Assembly (NCBI GenBank): GCA_934646115.1
Contig: CAKUEM010000006.1
Location: 1 to 60,274, forward strand
Length of the DNA stretch: 60,274 nt
Direction: 5' to 3'
Origin: an uncultured Oscillospiraceae bacterium
Lineage (GTDB): Bacteria > Bacillota > Clostridia > Oscillospirales > JAAYXM01
Of this stretch, positions 18,363 through 26,367 are shown in pieces. The notes beneath the pieces are model-generated. The model saw only the letters and a program-made list of their open reading frames with translations, made no database searches and was not told where the DNA came from. Both the position numbers and the translations under genes were made by a program. Position 1 is the first letter of the stretch, and each line of letters opens with the position of its first letter.

Positions 18363-18698
18363 TCATAAAATGATCACAGTGATGCCGTTATTATGCCGCT
18401 CTAAATCGCGGTCACTGCGCAGGTCCGGGCAATATGCAAACGCATCGCGCGTTTCCGCATCGAAAATAGAAAGCCGCTCGCCCTCGATCACCATGCGCAC
18501 CTTGCCCGCCGCCTTCTGCCGCGCCAGATAGGCGCGCAGCCGCTGCCGGAGCACGCCGCCCGTTCCGCTTGAGCCGTAGCCGTGAATAATTTTAAACCCG
18601 GGCGTTTTGAGTTGCCGTGCGCAGTTTAGCTCATAGGTCAGCCGCCGGATCGCCTGATCCGCAAACGGCATGCCAGCTTCAAGATTTACCGTTTTCAT
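18363..18698 (-). CDS. Small Smr-domain protein
   Basis: 111 residues. The stretch KIIHGYGSSGTGGVLR is the signature loop of the Smr (MutS-related) fold, found at the C-terminus of MutS2 and as stand-alone proteins with nicking or RNA-cleaving activity. Only the Smr domain is present. Its ATG overlaps the LrgB stop in a TAATG junction, and its own upstream site is weak, so translational coupling to LrgB is likely. Why a nucleic-acid protein is coupled to LrgAB is not clear. Confidence 0.85.
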   Translation of the reverse strand: MKTVNLEAGMPFADQAIRRLTYELNCARQLKTPGFKIIHGYGSSGTGGVLRQRLRAYLARQKAAGKVRMVIEGERLSIFDAETRDAFAYCPDLRSDRDLERHNNGITVIIL

Positions 18699-19405
18699 TA
18701 CAACACCCCAAATAATTTTACAAGCAGCGGCGCAACGAGCACCGTGACCACGCCGGCAACACCGATGGCAAGGCCGGACATTGCGCCGGTGCGCTCGCCA
18801 AGCTCCAGCGCCTTGCTGGTTCCCAGCGCGTGTGACGTTGTGCCGATCGCAAGCCCGAGCGCGATCTCATCGCGAATGTGAAGCAGCTTCGCCAGCATCG
18901 GCGCAAAAATCGCGCCGAACAGCCCGGCGATCAGCACCGCGATCACCGTGATCGCCTCAAGCCCGCCGAACTGCTGCCCAACCTCTACCGCAATCGCCGT
19001 AGTGATCGATTTTGGCAAAATAGAGGCGAACACCTGCGGATCCATCGGGAAAAACATCTGGAAAAGGCACATGCTTGCGACCGCGGTCACGCAGCCGAGG
19101 CAGATCGCCGTAAATATCACAACCGCATTGTCGCGCAGAACCTGAATTTGCAGATACAGCGGAACCGCCAGCACGACCGTGATCGGCGAAATGAACATGG
19201 TGATCACGCTCCCGCCGATATTATACGTGTCATACGGGATGCCGGTCACGAGCAGAAACGCGATCACAAGCAGAATGGAAACCAGAAGCGGATTGAGCAG
19301 CACACATTTTGTCTTCTTATATAAAACAACCGAAAGCTCATAGGCACAAAGCGTGACCAAAATGCCGAAGAGCGGGCTGCTACAGATCGTTTGAAGCGCT
19401 TCCAT
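18698..19405 (-). CDS. lrgB: LrgB family membrane protein
   Basis: 235 residues, almost entirely hydrophobic helices, with the LrgB hallmarks ILPKSITTAIAVEVGQQFGG and GTTSHALGTSKALELGE. LrgB/CidB proteins partner with LrgA/CidA in holin-like systems affecting murein hydrolase activity, and related plastid and bacterial proteins move glycolate or pyruvate. The start at 19405 lies inside the lrgA coding end (26-base overlap) with AAGGAG 7 bases before it. Second gene of an lrgA-lrgB-smr unit. Confidence 0.93.
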   Translation of the reverse strand: MEALQTICSSPLFGILVTLCAYELSVVLYKKTKCVLLNPLLVSILLVIAFLLVTGIPYDTYNIGGSVITMFISPITVVLAVPLYLQIQVLRDNAVVIFTAICLGCVTAVASMCLFQMFFPMDPQVFASILPKSITTAIAVEVGQQFGGLEAITVIAVLIAGLFGAIFAPMLAKLLHIRDEIALGLAIGTTSHALGTSKALELGERTGAMSGLAIGVAGVVTVLVAPLLVKLFGVL

Positions 19406-19769
19406 TCTTTTTCTCCTTTCTTCGCCGAATCAGGCGCAAAAGCCATTCTGTCGTAAGTCCGGTCACGAGAAACACAAGCACACTGGAGCATAAAATCGCA
19501 ACCAGCACCGGAATAAGCGACGCGCCGACCTGCTTATAATCCACCATCAGGGCAACCGACCCGGGGATAAAGAAAAACGAGAGATTATCTAAAAAAAACG
19601 TAGACACCCCGGAAACATGCTCCACGCGAATCACGCGCATAAGAAGCAGCGCCAGCATGAGAAGCATACCCAGCACATTGCCCGGAATGGGCAGCGAAAA
19701 CACGCGGGAAATCGTTTCGCCCAGAAGCCACACCGCAAGAATAATGAGCAGCTGCCTGAAAATTCGCAT
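19380..19769 (-). CDS. lrgA: LrgA/CidA family holin-like protein
   Basis: 129 residues with four predicted membrane helices and a basic, Lys/Arg-rich tail, as in CidA/LrgA. The stretch LPIPGNVLGMLLMLALL is the conserved family region, and PGSVALMVDY follows. First gene of the operon; overlaps lrgB. The nearest shine-dalgarno (AAAGGATG) is rather far (about 13 bases) from the ATG at 19769. The promoter of the divergent DUF4364 gene overlaps the start region, so the two units may affect each other. Confidence 0.92.
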   Translation of the reverse strand: MRIFRQLLIILAVWLLGETISRVFSLPIPGNVLGMLLMLALLLMRVIRVEHVSGVSTFFLDNLSFFFIPGSVALMVDYKQVGASLIPVLVAILCSSVLVFLVTGLTTEWLLRLIRRRKEKKNGSASNDL

Positions 19770-19772
19770 GAT

Positions 19773-19801
19773 TTGAAAAACACATCCTTTTATGCTATAC
19801 T
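19773..19801 (+). promoter_or_regulatory. Promoter of the DUF4364 gene
   Basis: TTGAAA (19773-19778), 17-base spacer ending in TGC, TATACT (19796-19801): a strong sigma-A promoter with extended -10. It begins only 4 bases from the divergent lrgA start codon. Confidence 0.75.
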
Positions 19802-19863
19802 ATGTTTTGCCGACCCCGCGCGAATTCTCGACGCGGCGGTTTATCACAGAACGGAGGGGCGCT

Positions 19864-20403
19864 ATGCAACGTCACGGCTTTATTCGCACTGAGCTTGAGC
19901 TGAAAACCTTAATTTTATATGTCCTTCGCCGCGCGGGCGAGCCGGTCGCCTTTCATGACCTGACCGACATGGTGCTTTGCGACGATGCGATCGATTATTT
20001 TGAATATATCAACTGCCTCAACGACCTGGTGCGCACCGAGCATGTTCACCGCGAGCAGCACAATGATGATGAAATGCATTTCATCAGCCAGAAGGGGCGC
20101 AGAAACTTAAACATCTGCGTGGGCAGTCTCCCCGTTTCTGTTCGCGACCGGGCGGATAATTCGGTCGACCGGATCATGCGCACCGTGCGACGGCGCGGCT
20201 CGGTGGAGGCAAGCACGATCACGCGGGAGGACGGCGAGCTTTGCGTGCGCTGCAAGCTGCGCGACGATTCCGGAGAGATCCTTTCGCTTGAGCTTGCTGT
20301 GTTGACGCAGGAGCAGGCGCGCACGTTCACGCGCAATTTTGAGCGCAACGCAGAGAGCATTTATAACGTGCTGCTCGCCGCCATGCTGGAGGACCCGTCC
20401 TGA
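19864..20403 (+). CDS. DUF4364 family protein, probable DNA-binding regulator
   Basis: 179 residues. The N-terminus (FIRTELELKTLILYVLRRAG) and following winged-helix-like region match the DUF4364 family of Clostridia, small cytoplasmic proteins thought to bind DNA. The open frame extends upstream to 19792, but that part contains the promoter; GGAGGGG sits 7 bases before the ATG at 19864. Target genes unknown; the divergent lrgAB unit is the nearest candidate. Confidence 0.85.
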   Translation: MQRHGFIRTELELKTLILYVLRRAGEPVAFHDLTDMVLCDDAIDYFEYINCLNDLVRTEHVHREQHNDDEMHFISQKGRRNLNICVGSLPVSVRDRADNSVDRIMRTVRRRGSVEASTITREDGELCVRCKLRDDSGEILSLELAVLTQEQARTFTRNFERNAESIYNVLLAAMLEDPS

Positions 20404-20522
20404 CGCAATGTGCTTGCAAATGTCAAAAGTATTGTACCACGATTTGAGCCGTTCTGCAACGGCAGCGGGTTTTTACGGCGCGTCATCCTTCCCCTCATCT
20501 CAAATCGCTCATACAAAAACAT

Positions 20523-20565
20523 AAAAGCAGCAGAAACCAGCCTGTATCCGGTTTCTGCTGCTTTT
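20523..20565. terminator. Bidirectional terminator
   Basis: 16-bp perfect stem (20523-20538 with 20550-20565) with flanking A4/T4 and an 11-base loop, placed between the convergent DUF4364 and lipoprotein genes. Confidence 0.92.
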
Positions 20566-20588
20566 CATTTCGCATACTCTATTTCGGC

Positions 20589-20993
20589 TTAATACCCGTG
20601 GTCAACATGCTTCCACTGCCCACCGTTTGTTCTTACTAAGATCCAACACCAGTCGTCGTATGTACTATTGGGGTTTAACGACCCGTTTCCGCCGGATGAA
20701 TCGACGTCGAACGAAGAAAGCAAAACAATAACTTCATCTGCGTTGTTTCGATCTGCGAAGCCTTGCTCTTTTTTCGAGCGGTCGTCCCCTGCATAATAAA
20801 TTTCTGTAAGCGTGCAGCCCTTCCACTGAGCCTTCATTTCTTTTTTGATCGTATCAATCGCCGCGTTGATATCCTTTTTCGAATAGATTTCCGACGCAAC
20901 ATCATGCGTTTTCACCTCGCTGCGGTCGCCCCCGCAAGCGCATAAACTAAAGACAAACAGAACGCACAGCACGGTACATATAATTTTTTTCAT
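20589..20993 (-). CDS. Small hypothetical lipoprotein
   Basis: 134 residues. The N-terminus MKKIICTVLCVLFVFSLCAC ends in a lipobox (SLCAC), so the mature protein would be anchored to the outer face of the membrane at Cys. The rest is polar with two Trp-rich strands (WCWILVRTNGGQWKHVDHGY at the end). No family recognised. Start: an in-frame ATG at 21029 exists, but GGAGGG is 8 bases before the ATG at 20993, where the signal peptide begins. Confidence 0.78.
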   Translation of the reverse strand: MKKIICTVLCVLFVFSLCACGGDRSEVKTHDVASEIYSKKDINAAIDTIKKEMKAQWKGCTLTEIYYAGDDRSKKEQGFADRNNADEVIVLLSSFDVDSSGGNGSLNPNSTYDDWCWILVRTNGGQWKHVDHGY

Positions 20994-21046
20994 CACGCAA
21001 GCCCTCCATTTTCCCGGTTTGTTGCACAAAACATCTGCTCAAGCAC

Positions 21047-21075
21047 ATGGTACACGAATTGGGATGAAAAGTCAA
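21047..21075 (-). promoter_or_regulatory. Probable promoter of the small lipoprotein gene
   Basis: Minus strand TTGACT (21070-21075), 17-base spacer, TACCAT (21047-21052), 53 bases before the start. Confidence 0.55.
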
Positions 21076-21162
21076 GATGAAAACAGAAATATCCCGGCAT
21101 CCTTTCTTTTTCCGCAAAAGCGGGAGAAAGCAATGCCATGCCGGAAAAGCGCCTGTACGCGG

Positions 21163-21195
21163 CAGGGCGATCTGCACAATTTGCAGATCGCCCTG
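21163..21195. terminator. Hairpin downstream of the hydrogenase operon
   Basis: 13-bp perfect stem with 7-base loop, 26 bases after the hydrogenase stop. The T-run is on the plus-strand side (TTGAATTTTTT), not the minus side, so it may shape the mRNA 3' end rather than act as a standard terminator. Confidence 0.6.
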
Positions 21196-21221
21196 TTGAA
21201 TTTTTTGCTTTTACGCGGCGT

Positions 21222-22982
21222 TTATTCGTCGCGCGTTTTATATTTCTCGCGCGGCTTATACGAGGTATGCAGCGTTTTATGTGCAACCGCGCCGCCCGGC
21301 TCGCCGATCATTTCTTCATAAATCTTTTGAACGACCGGATTTTCATGGCTCTTGCGCAGCGGCATATGCTTATCCTGCTCATAAATCGCCTCCATACGCT
21401 TGCGCCGCAGCTCGCCGAAGCTGCGATCCGCGCCGTTATGGATCGGCTGCCCGCCGCCGTTGATACAGCCGCCGGGGCACGCCATCATCTCGATAATATC
21501 ATACTGCGCCTCGCCGCGCTGAATGCGCTCAAGCAGGCTCTTGCAGTTTGACAGTCCGCTCGCGACCGCGGCGCGCACCGTGCGCCCTGCGATCGTAAAT
21601 TCCGCTTCCTTGATCCCGTCCAGCCCGCGCACATCGAGAAAATCGATCTGCGGAAGTTCCTTGCCTTCCAATTTTTCCGCCACGGTGCGAAGCGCCGCTT
21701 CCATCACGCCGCCGGTTGCGCCGAAGATCACCGCCGCGCCGGTCGAAACGCCAAACGCCGGGTCAAACTGCTCATCCGGAAGGTCACAGAATAAAATACC
21801 CGCCTTCTGGATCATGCGCGCCAGCTCGCGCGTGGTCAGCGCAATATCCACATCGTCAAGCCCCTGCACAGCCTGCTCATCCTCGCGATGGATCTCATAT
21901 TTTTTCGCAGTACACGGCATGACCGAAACGGTCACGATCTTCTCCGGGGCAATGCCCGCGCGCGCGGCATAATACGTCTTTGTCATCGCACCAAACATCT
22001 GCTGCGGCGACTTGCAGGTCGATAAATTCGGAATAAAATCCGGGAAGAACTGCTCGCAGAAGCGGATCCATCCGGGCGAGCAGGACGTGATCAGCGGAAG
22101 CGGACCGCCGCCGCCCAGTCGCTTGATAAACTCCGTCCCCTCCTCCATGATCGTGATATCCGCCGCGGTATCCACGTCAAACACCTGGTCAAAGCCCAGC
22201 CGGCGCATGGCGGCAACCATTTTGCCCTCCACATTTGTGCCGACCGGAAGCCCAAAGCACTCGCCCAACGTAACGCGGATAGACGGCGCAGGCGCGATCA
22301 CCACATGCTTTTCCGGATCATTCAGCGCGTCCCAAACCTTTTGCGTATCGTCTTTCTCCGTTAATGCGCCGGTCGGGCAGACGACGATACATTGTCCGCA
22401 GGACACGCAGGGAACTTCGTTTAAATGCTTCTCAAACGCGCAGCCGATATGCGTGTCAAACCCGCGCTCGTTCGGGCCGATGACCCCTGCCGCCTGCGAC
22501 ACGCGGCACATGCTGACGCAGCGGCGGCACAGCACGCATTTGGAGTTATCGCGGATCAGATGCAGCTCGCTGTCTTCAATATCCGGGCGCAGCTCGCGCG
22601 GGTTGCCGAAGCGCACCGTCTCGATCCCGAAATCGCGCGCCAGCGTTTGCAGCTCGCAATTTTGGTTGCGCTTGCAGGTCAGGCATTCCATACGGTGGTT
22701 GGATAAAATCAGCTCCAGCGTCATGCGGCGCGAGTTCTGCACCTTCGGGGTGTTGGTGAATACCTGCATGCCCTCGCTGACCGGATAGACGCACGCGGCG
22801 ACCAGGCTGCGCGCGCCCTTGACCTCAACCACGCAGATGCGGCATGCGCCGATCGCGTTGATTTCTTTTAAATAACAAAGCGTTGGGATTTCAATCCCGA
22901 CCAGGCGCGCCGCCTCCAGGATCGTTGCGCCCTGTGGGGCATGCACCTCGACGCCGTTGATTTCAAGCGTTATCGTATTCAT
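21222..22982 (-). CDS. [FeFe] hydrogenase catalytic subunit of an NAD-linked complex
   Basis: 586 residues. N-terminal 2Fe-2S domain (GIEIPTLCYLKEINAIGACR), a His/Cys cluster region (HRMECLTCKRNQNCELQ), two 4Fe-4S motifs (CVLCRRCVSMC, CVSCGQCIVVCP), then the H-cluster domain with its three signatures: TSCSPGWIRF near 299, MPCTAKKYE near 354 and ACPGGCINGGGQ near 499. It ends in the small-subunit-like tail. It makes or uses H2 in the cytoplasm. In complexes with NuoE/NuoF-like partners, such enzymes (Hnd/HydA type) oxidise NADH and reduced ferredoxin together. Last gene of the operon, 15 bases after the NuoF-like gene. Confidence 0.96.
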   Translation of the reverse strand: MNTITLEINGVEVHAPQGATILEAARLVGIEIPTLCYLKEINAIGACRICVVEVKGARSLVAACVYPVSEGMQVFTNTPKVQNSRRMTLELILSNHRMECLTCKRNQNCELQTLARDFGIETVRFGNPRELRPDIEDSELHLIRDNSKCVLCRRCVSMCRVSQAAGVIGPNERGFDTHIGCAFEKHLNEVPCVSCGQCIVVCPTGALTEKDDTQKVWDALNDPEKHVVIAPAPSIRVTLGECFGLPVGTNVEGKMVAAMRRLGFDQVFDVDTAADITIMEEGTEFIKRLGGGGPLPLITSCSPGWIRFCEQFFPDFIPNLSTCKSPQQMFGAMTKTYYAARAGIAPEKIVTVSVMPCTAKKYEIHREDEQAVQGLDDVDIALTTRELARMIQKAGILFCDLPDEQFDPAFGVSTGAAVIFGATGGVMEAALRTVAEKLEGKELPQIDFLDVRGLDGIKEAEFTIAGRTVRAAVASGLSNCKSLLERIQRGEAQYDIIEMMACPGGCINGGGQPIHNGADRSFGELRRKRMEAIYEQDKHMPLRKSHENPVVQKIYEEMIGEPGGAVAHKTLHTSYKPREKYKTRDE

Positions 22983-22997
22983 TCTGTATCCCTCCCG

Positions 22998-24797
22998 CTA
23001 TTCCATCATAATTGCGCCGAAGCGGCATTTTTCCATGCACGCGCCGCATTTGATGCACTTGCTCTGGTCGATCTCATGCACGACCTTGACCTCGCCCGAG
23101 ATCGCGCCCACCGGACAGATGCGCTTACACGCTGTACATGCCTTACATTTTTCAGGCTGGATGCGATAATGCAGAAGCGCTTTGCAAACTCCTGCGGGGC
23201 AACGTTTTTCCACAACGTGCGCAATATATTCATCGCGGAAATAGCGCAGCGTTGACAGCACCGGGTTCGGCGCGGTCTGCCCCAGACCGCACAGCGAGGA
23301 CGACTTGACATGCAAGCACAGCTCTTCTAACAGGTCAAGATCCTCCAGCGTACCGCGCCCGCTTGTAATTTTATCTAAAATTTCATAGATGCGCTTCGTT
23401 CCGATTCGGCAGGGCGAGCATTTCCCGCACGACTCGTCCACCGTGAATTCCAAAAAGAATTTCGCAATGTCGACCATGCAGTTATCCTCATCCATCACGA
23501 TCAGACCGCCGGAGCCCATCATAGAGCCGATGCTGATAAGATTATCATAATCGATTTTCGTATCGATCAGCTCCGCCGGAATGCATCCGCCGCTCGGACC
23601 GCCGGTCTGCGCCGCCTTGAATTTCTTTCCGTTCGGGCAGCCGCCGCCGATCTCCTCCACGATCTCGCGCAGAGTGATGCCCATCGGCACCTCGACCAGA
23701 CCGGTGTTGACCACCTTTCCGCCCAGCGCGAACACCTTGGTACCTTTCGACTTTTCGGTTCCGATCTTTGCAAATTCCTCTACGCCGTTGCGCAAAATCC
23801 ACGGGATATTGGCAAGCGTTTCCACGTTATTTAAAATCGTCGGCTTACCAAACAGTCCCTTGACTGCCGGGAACGGCGGACGCGGACGCGGCTCGCCGCG
23901 ATGCCCCTCGATCGAGGTCATCAGCGCGGTCTCCTCACCGCAGACAAACGCGCCGGCACCCAGGCGAATTTCAATATCAAAATCAAAGCCGGTTCCGAAA
24001 ATATCCTTGCCGAGCAGCCCGTATTCGCGCGCCTGCGCAATCGCGATCTCCAAACGATGCACCGCGATCGGATACTCCGCGCGAACATACACAAAGCCCT
24101 GATTTGCGCCGATACAGTAGCCTGCGATCTCCATCGCCTCGATCACACTGTGCGGGTCGCCCTCTAAAATCGAGCGGTCCATAAACGCGCCGGGGTCGCC
24201 CTCGTCCGCGTTGCAGCACACATATTTCTGGTCGCTCTGCGAACGCGCGGCAAATTCCCATTTCACGCCGGTCGGGAAGCCGCCGCCACCGCGCCCGCGC
24301 AGCCCGGACGCCTTGATCTTTTCGATCGTTTCCGCCGGAGTTGAGCTGGAAAGCGCCTGTCCCAGCGCCGCATAACCGCCAAACGCAATATATTCCTCAA
24401 TATTTTCCGGGTTGATTACACCGCAGTTGCGCAGCGCGATGCGATGCTGTTTCTTATAAAACCGCGTTTCGTTGAGCGACTTGATCTTATCGCCGGAAAC
24501 CGTTTCGGCATACAGCAGATGCTTGACCACGCGCCCCTTCAGCAAATGCTCCTCCACGATTTCGGTCACGTCGTCCGCGGTGATATGCGAATAAAACGCG
24601 CCCTCCGGATAGACCACCATGATCGGCCCGAGCGCGCACAGCCCGAAGCAGCCGGTTTTTACAACTTTTATCTCGTCCTGCAGCCCATGCGCCGCAAGCT
24701 CATGCTCTAATTGCGCCAAAATTTTCGCGCTGCCCGAGGAGGTGCAGCCCGTTCCCGCGCAGACGAGAACATGCGCCCTGATCTTACTCAAATCCAT
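22998..24797 (-). CDS. NuoF-like NADH-binding subunit of the hydrogenase
   Basis: 599 residues: a thioredoxin-like 2Fe-2S N-terminus (VLVCAGTGCTSSGSA; later GCFGLCALGP), the NuoF core with the FMN/NADH loop GLRGRGGGGFPTGVKWE near residue 170, the 4Fe-4S set ESCGKCSPCRIGT, and a C-terminal two-cluster ferredoxin (CKACTACKRICP, CIKCGACMEKC). This layout is that of HydB/HndC, the subunit that exchanges electrons with NAD(H) in multimeric [FeFe] hydrogenases. It lies 8 bases after the 2Fe-2S protein and 15 before the hydrogenase, with its own GGAGGGA. Confidence 0.95.
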   Translation of the reverse strand: MDLSKIRAHVLVCAGTGCTSSGSAKILAQLEHELAAHGLQDEIKVVKTGCFGLCALGPIMVVYPEGAFYSHITADDVTEIVEEHLLKGRVVKHLLYAETVSGDKIKSLNETRFYKKQHRIALRNCGVINPENIEEYIAFGGYAALGQALSSSTPAETIEKIKASGLRGRGGGGFPTGVKWEFAARSQSDQKYVCCNADEGDPGAFMDRSILEGDPHSVIEAMEIAGYCIGANQGFVYVRAEYPIAVHRLEIAIAQAREYGLLGKDIFGTGFDFDIEIRLGAGAFVCGEETALMTSIEGHRGEPRPRPPFPAVKGLFGKPTILNNVETLANIPWILRNGVEEFAKIGTEKSKGTKVFALGGKVVNTGLVEVPMGITLREIVEEIGGGCPNGKKFKAAQTGGPSGGCIPAELIDTKIDYDNLISIGSMMGSGGLIVMDEDNCMVDIAKFFLEFTVDESCGKCSPCRIGTKRIYEILDKITSGRGTLEDLDLLEELCLHVKSSSLCGLGQTAPNPVLSTLRYFRDEYIAHVVEKRCPAGVCKALLHYRIQPEKCKACTACKRICPVGAISGEVKVVHEIDQSKCIKCGACMEKCRFGAIMME

Positions 24798-24805
24798 TCC
24801 CTCCT

Positions 24806-25171
24806 CTATCCGTTTTTCCTGGTGTATTTTTCAAGTATTTGATGGTTTAAAATGTGCGATTCCACAACCTCGAGCGCCTTTTCCGGCGTCATGTTCACAT
24901 AGATCGTGCCGCCGCTTTTCGGCGTTTGCACCAGAACGATCGGCTCTAAATCGCACATGCCGATACACCCGGTTTGCGTAACCATCGTATCCGGGATCAT
25001 GCGGGTGTTTACTTCAGAAACCAGCGCCGCAAGTACATCGCGCGCACCCGCCGCAATGCCGCAGGTGCCCATGCAGACAACGATCCGCACGCCCGCGCTG
25101 TCCTCCTTGCGCAGAATGACCTCAGGCTTCATTTTCTCGCGAATTGCCGCAAGCTCCGCAAGATTTTTCAT
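24806..25171 (-). CDS. Thioredoxin-like 2Fe-2S ferredoxin subunit (HndB-like)
   Basis: 121 residues. Four cysteines in the thioredoxin-like 2Fe-2S pattern: CMGTCGIAAGA and later GCIGMCDLEP. Such small subunits sit between the NuoE-like and NuoF-like genes of clostridial and Desulfovibrio-type hnd operons and pass electrons within the complex. GGAGGG precedes the ATG by about 7 bases; the preceding ATPase gene ends 3 bases upstream. Confidence 0.92.
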   Translation of the reverse strand: MKNLAELAAIREKMKPEVILRKEDSAGVRIVVCMGTCGIAAGARDVLAALVSEVNTRMIPDTMVTQTGCIGMCDLEPIVLVQTPKSGGTIYVNMTPEKALEVVESHILNHQILEKYTRKNG

Positions 25172-25174
25172 CCT

Positions 25175-25597
25175 TTACCCTCCTTTTATAGCGCCGCGCC
25201 GCATAGCGCGGGTGTCAAAAATCGCCGCGTCGTGCAGGCGAAAGATCCATGCGATATCCGGATTCATCTGTGCCAGAAGGCGCAGGCTCACTTCCGCATC
25301 CCCCTCCGGGAATTCGCTTGGGAAGCGCGCGTCAACCATCGTTCCAACCCCCGGCGTGCTCAGCACGCAGAGCGAGCTTGCGTTGCGCGCAAGCGCTTGC
25401 AGTCCATGCCCGCCATGCCCGGACGGTCGCGTTGTAAATCCGCCGCGCAGCGCGCGAAGGCGCGTTTCCTCGTCCATCCCGCGTCCATTATCCGCCAAAA
25501 TAAATCGGTGCTCCAGCACGGTGATGAAAATATGGTCCGCCGCCGCTTCGATCGCGTTTTGCGCGATATCATAAATATGCAAAGAAATATCTCTCAT
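25175..25597 (-). CDS. Stand-alone histidine-kinase-type ATPase in the hydrogenase operon
   Basis: 140 residues with the GHKL ATPase boxes: N box (IAQNAIEAAADHI), G1 box (ADNGRGMDEE) and G2 box (GHGGHGLQALA). It lacks a dimerisation/phospho-His helix pair and any sensor, so it resembles anti-sigma-type or HATPase-only proteins. Its start overlaps the NuoE-like stop as ATGA, and it is followed by the HndB-like gene after 3 bases, so it is firmly inside the hydrogenase operon. A role in regulation or assembly of the complex is inference. Confidence 0.88.
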   Translation of the reverse strand: MRDISLHIYDIAQNAIEAAADHIFITVLEHRFILADNGRGMDEETRLRALRGGFTTRPSGHGGHGLQALARNASSLCVLSTPGVGTMVDARFPSEFPEGDAEVSLRLLAQMNPDIAWIFRLHDAAIFDTRAMRRGAIKGG

Positions 25598-26094
25598 TCG
25601 TCCATAAATTTCGCGAGCACCCGGTCAACGTCGTCTACCGTCAGACGCCCGAATACCTCGTCATCCACCGTGACGACCGGCGCAAGACCGCATGCGCCGA
25701 TGCAGCGCACCGCATCTACGGAAAATTTGCCGTTTTCCGAGCATTCGCCCGGCTGACAGCCCACTTTTTCGCAAATTTTGTTTAAAATTTCGCCCGCGCC
25801 CTTTACATAGCACGCCGTGCCCATGCAGACGCTGATTTTATGCTCGCCCTTCGGCGTAAGCGAAAATTGCGAATAGAACGTGACCACGCCGTACACCTCG
25901 CTGAGCGGAATATCCAGCTCCTCTGAAATCGCGATCAAAACCTTCTCCGGCAGATAGCCGTAGATCTCCTGCGCCTTTTGCAGAATCGGCATTAGCGCGC
26001 CCTGTTGCTCCCGATGCTCCTCAATGACCTGACAAAGCGCGCGCCCCTGTTTTTCCGTGCCGATATGGGGCAGCCGTGCATTACAGTTTTGCAT
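25594..26094 (-). CDS. NuoE-like 2Fe-2S subunit of the hydrogenase
   Basis: 166 residues. The thioredoxin-like fold with its 2Fe-2S cysteines is seen as CMGTACYVKGA and CIGACGLAP; EVYGVVTFYSQF is the family stretch. It is the HndA/HydC-type subunit and the first gene of the five-gene operon. Start: an ATG at 26109 is in frame, but the shine-dalgarno GGGAGGA lies between it and the ATG at 26094, so 26094 is used. Confidence 0.94.
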   Translation of the reverse strand: MQNCNARLPHIGTEKQGRALCQVIEEHREQQGALMPILQKAQEIYGYLPEKVLIAISEELDIPLSEVYGVVTFYSQFSLTPKGEHKISVCMGTACYVKGAGEILNKICEKVGCQPGECSENGKFSVDAVRCIGACGLAPVVTVDDEVFGRLTVDDVDRVLAKFMDE

Positions 26095-26312
26095 TCCGCA
26101 TCCTCCCATAAATCGTTAATTTTATAACAAGTAGACCGCCGCCAACGCGTGATGCCATGCGGTCTTCTTGACAGACTGCGTAGCCGATGCGCCGCGCGGT
26201 CTCTATATTGATATAAAGTTATAGTACCACAACTTTGTTTACTACGCCAATACTTTTTTATTTGAATTGTCAAAATTAGACGACTTGTACAAAAAATAAC
26301 AAAAAGATTGTG
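26095..26312 (-). promoter_or_regulatory. Upstream region of the hydrogenase operon
   Basis: About 220 bases with no gene. The minus strand has AT-rich boxes between 26205 and 26275 (for example TTGGCG, 18 bases, TACTAT), none clearly best. The transcribed leader contains an inverted repeat AGACCGC (26133-26139) with GCGGTCT (26159-26165) that could fold near the start codon. No known riboswitch is recognised. Confidence 0.4.
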
Positions 26313-26352
26313 AAAAACGACATGACTATTTGCACAAACAGCCATGTCGTTT
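26313..26352 (-). terminator. Terminator of birA
   Basis: Long stem (26315-26332 with 26335-26352, two wobble pairs) and a T5 run on the minus strand, 16 bases after the birA stop. Confidence 0.88.
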
Positions 26353-26367
26353 CAAACGCTTTATTTT

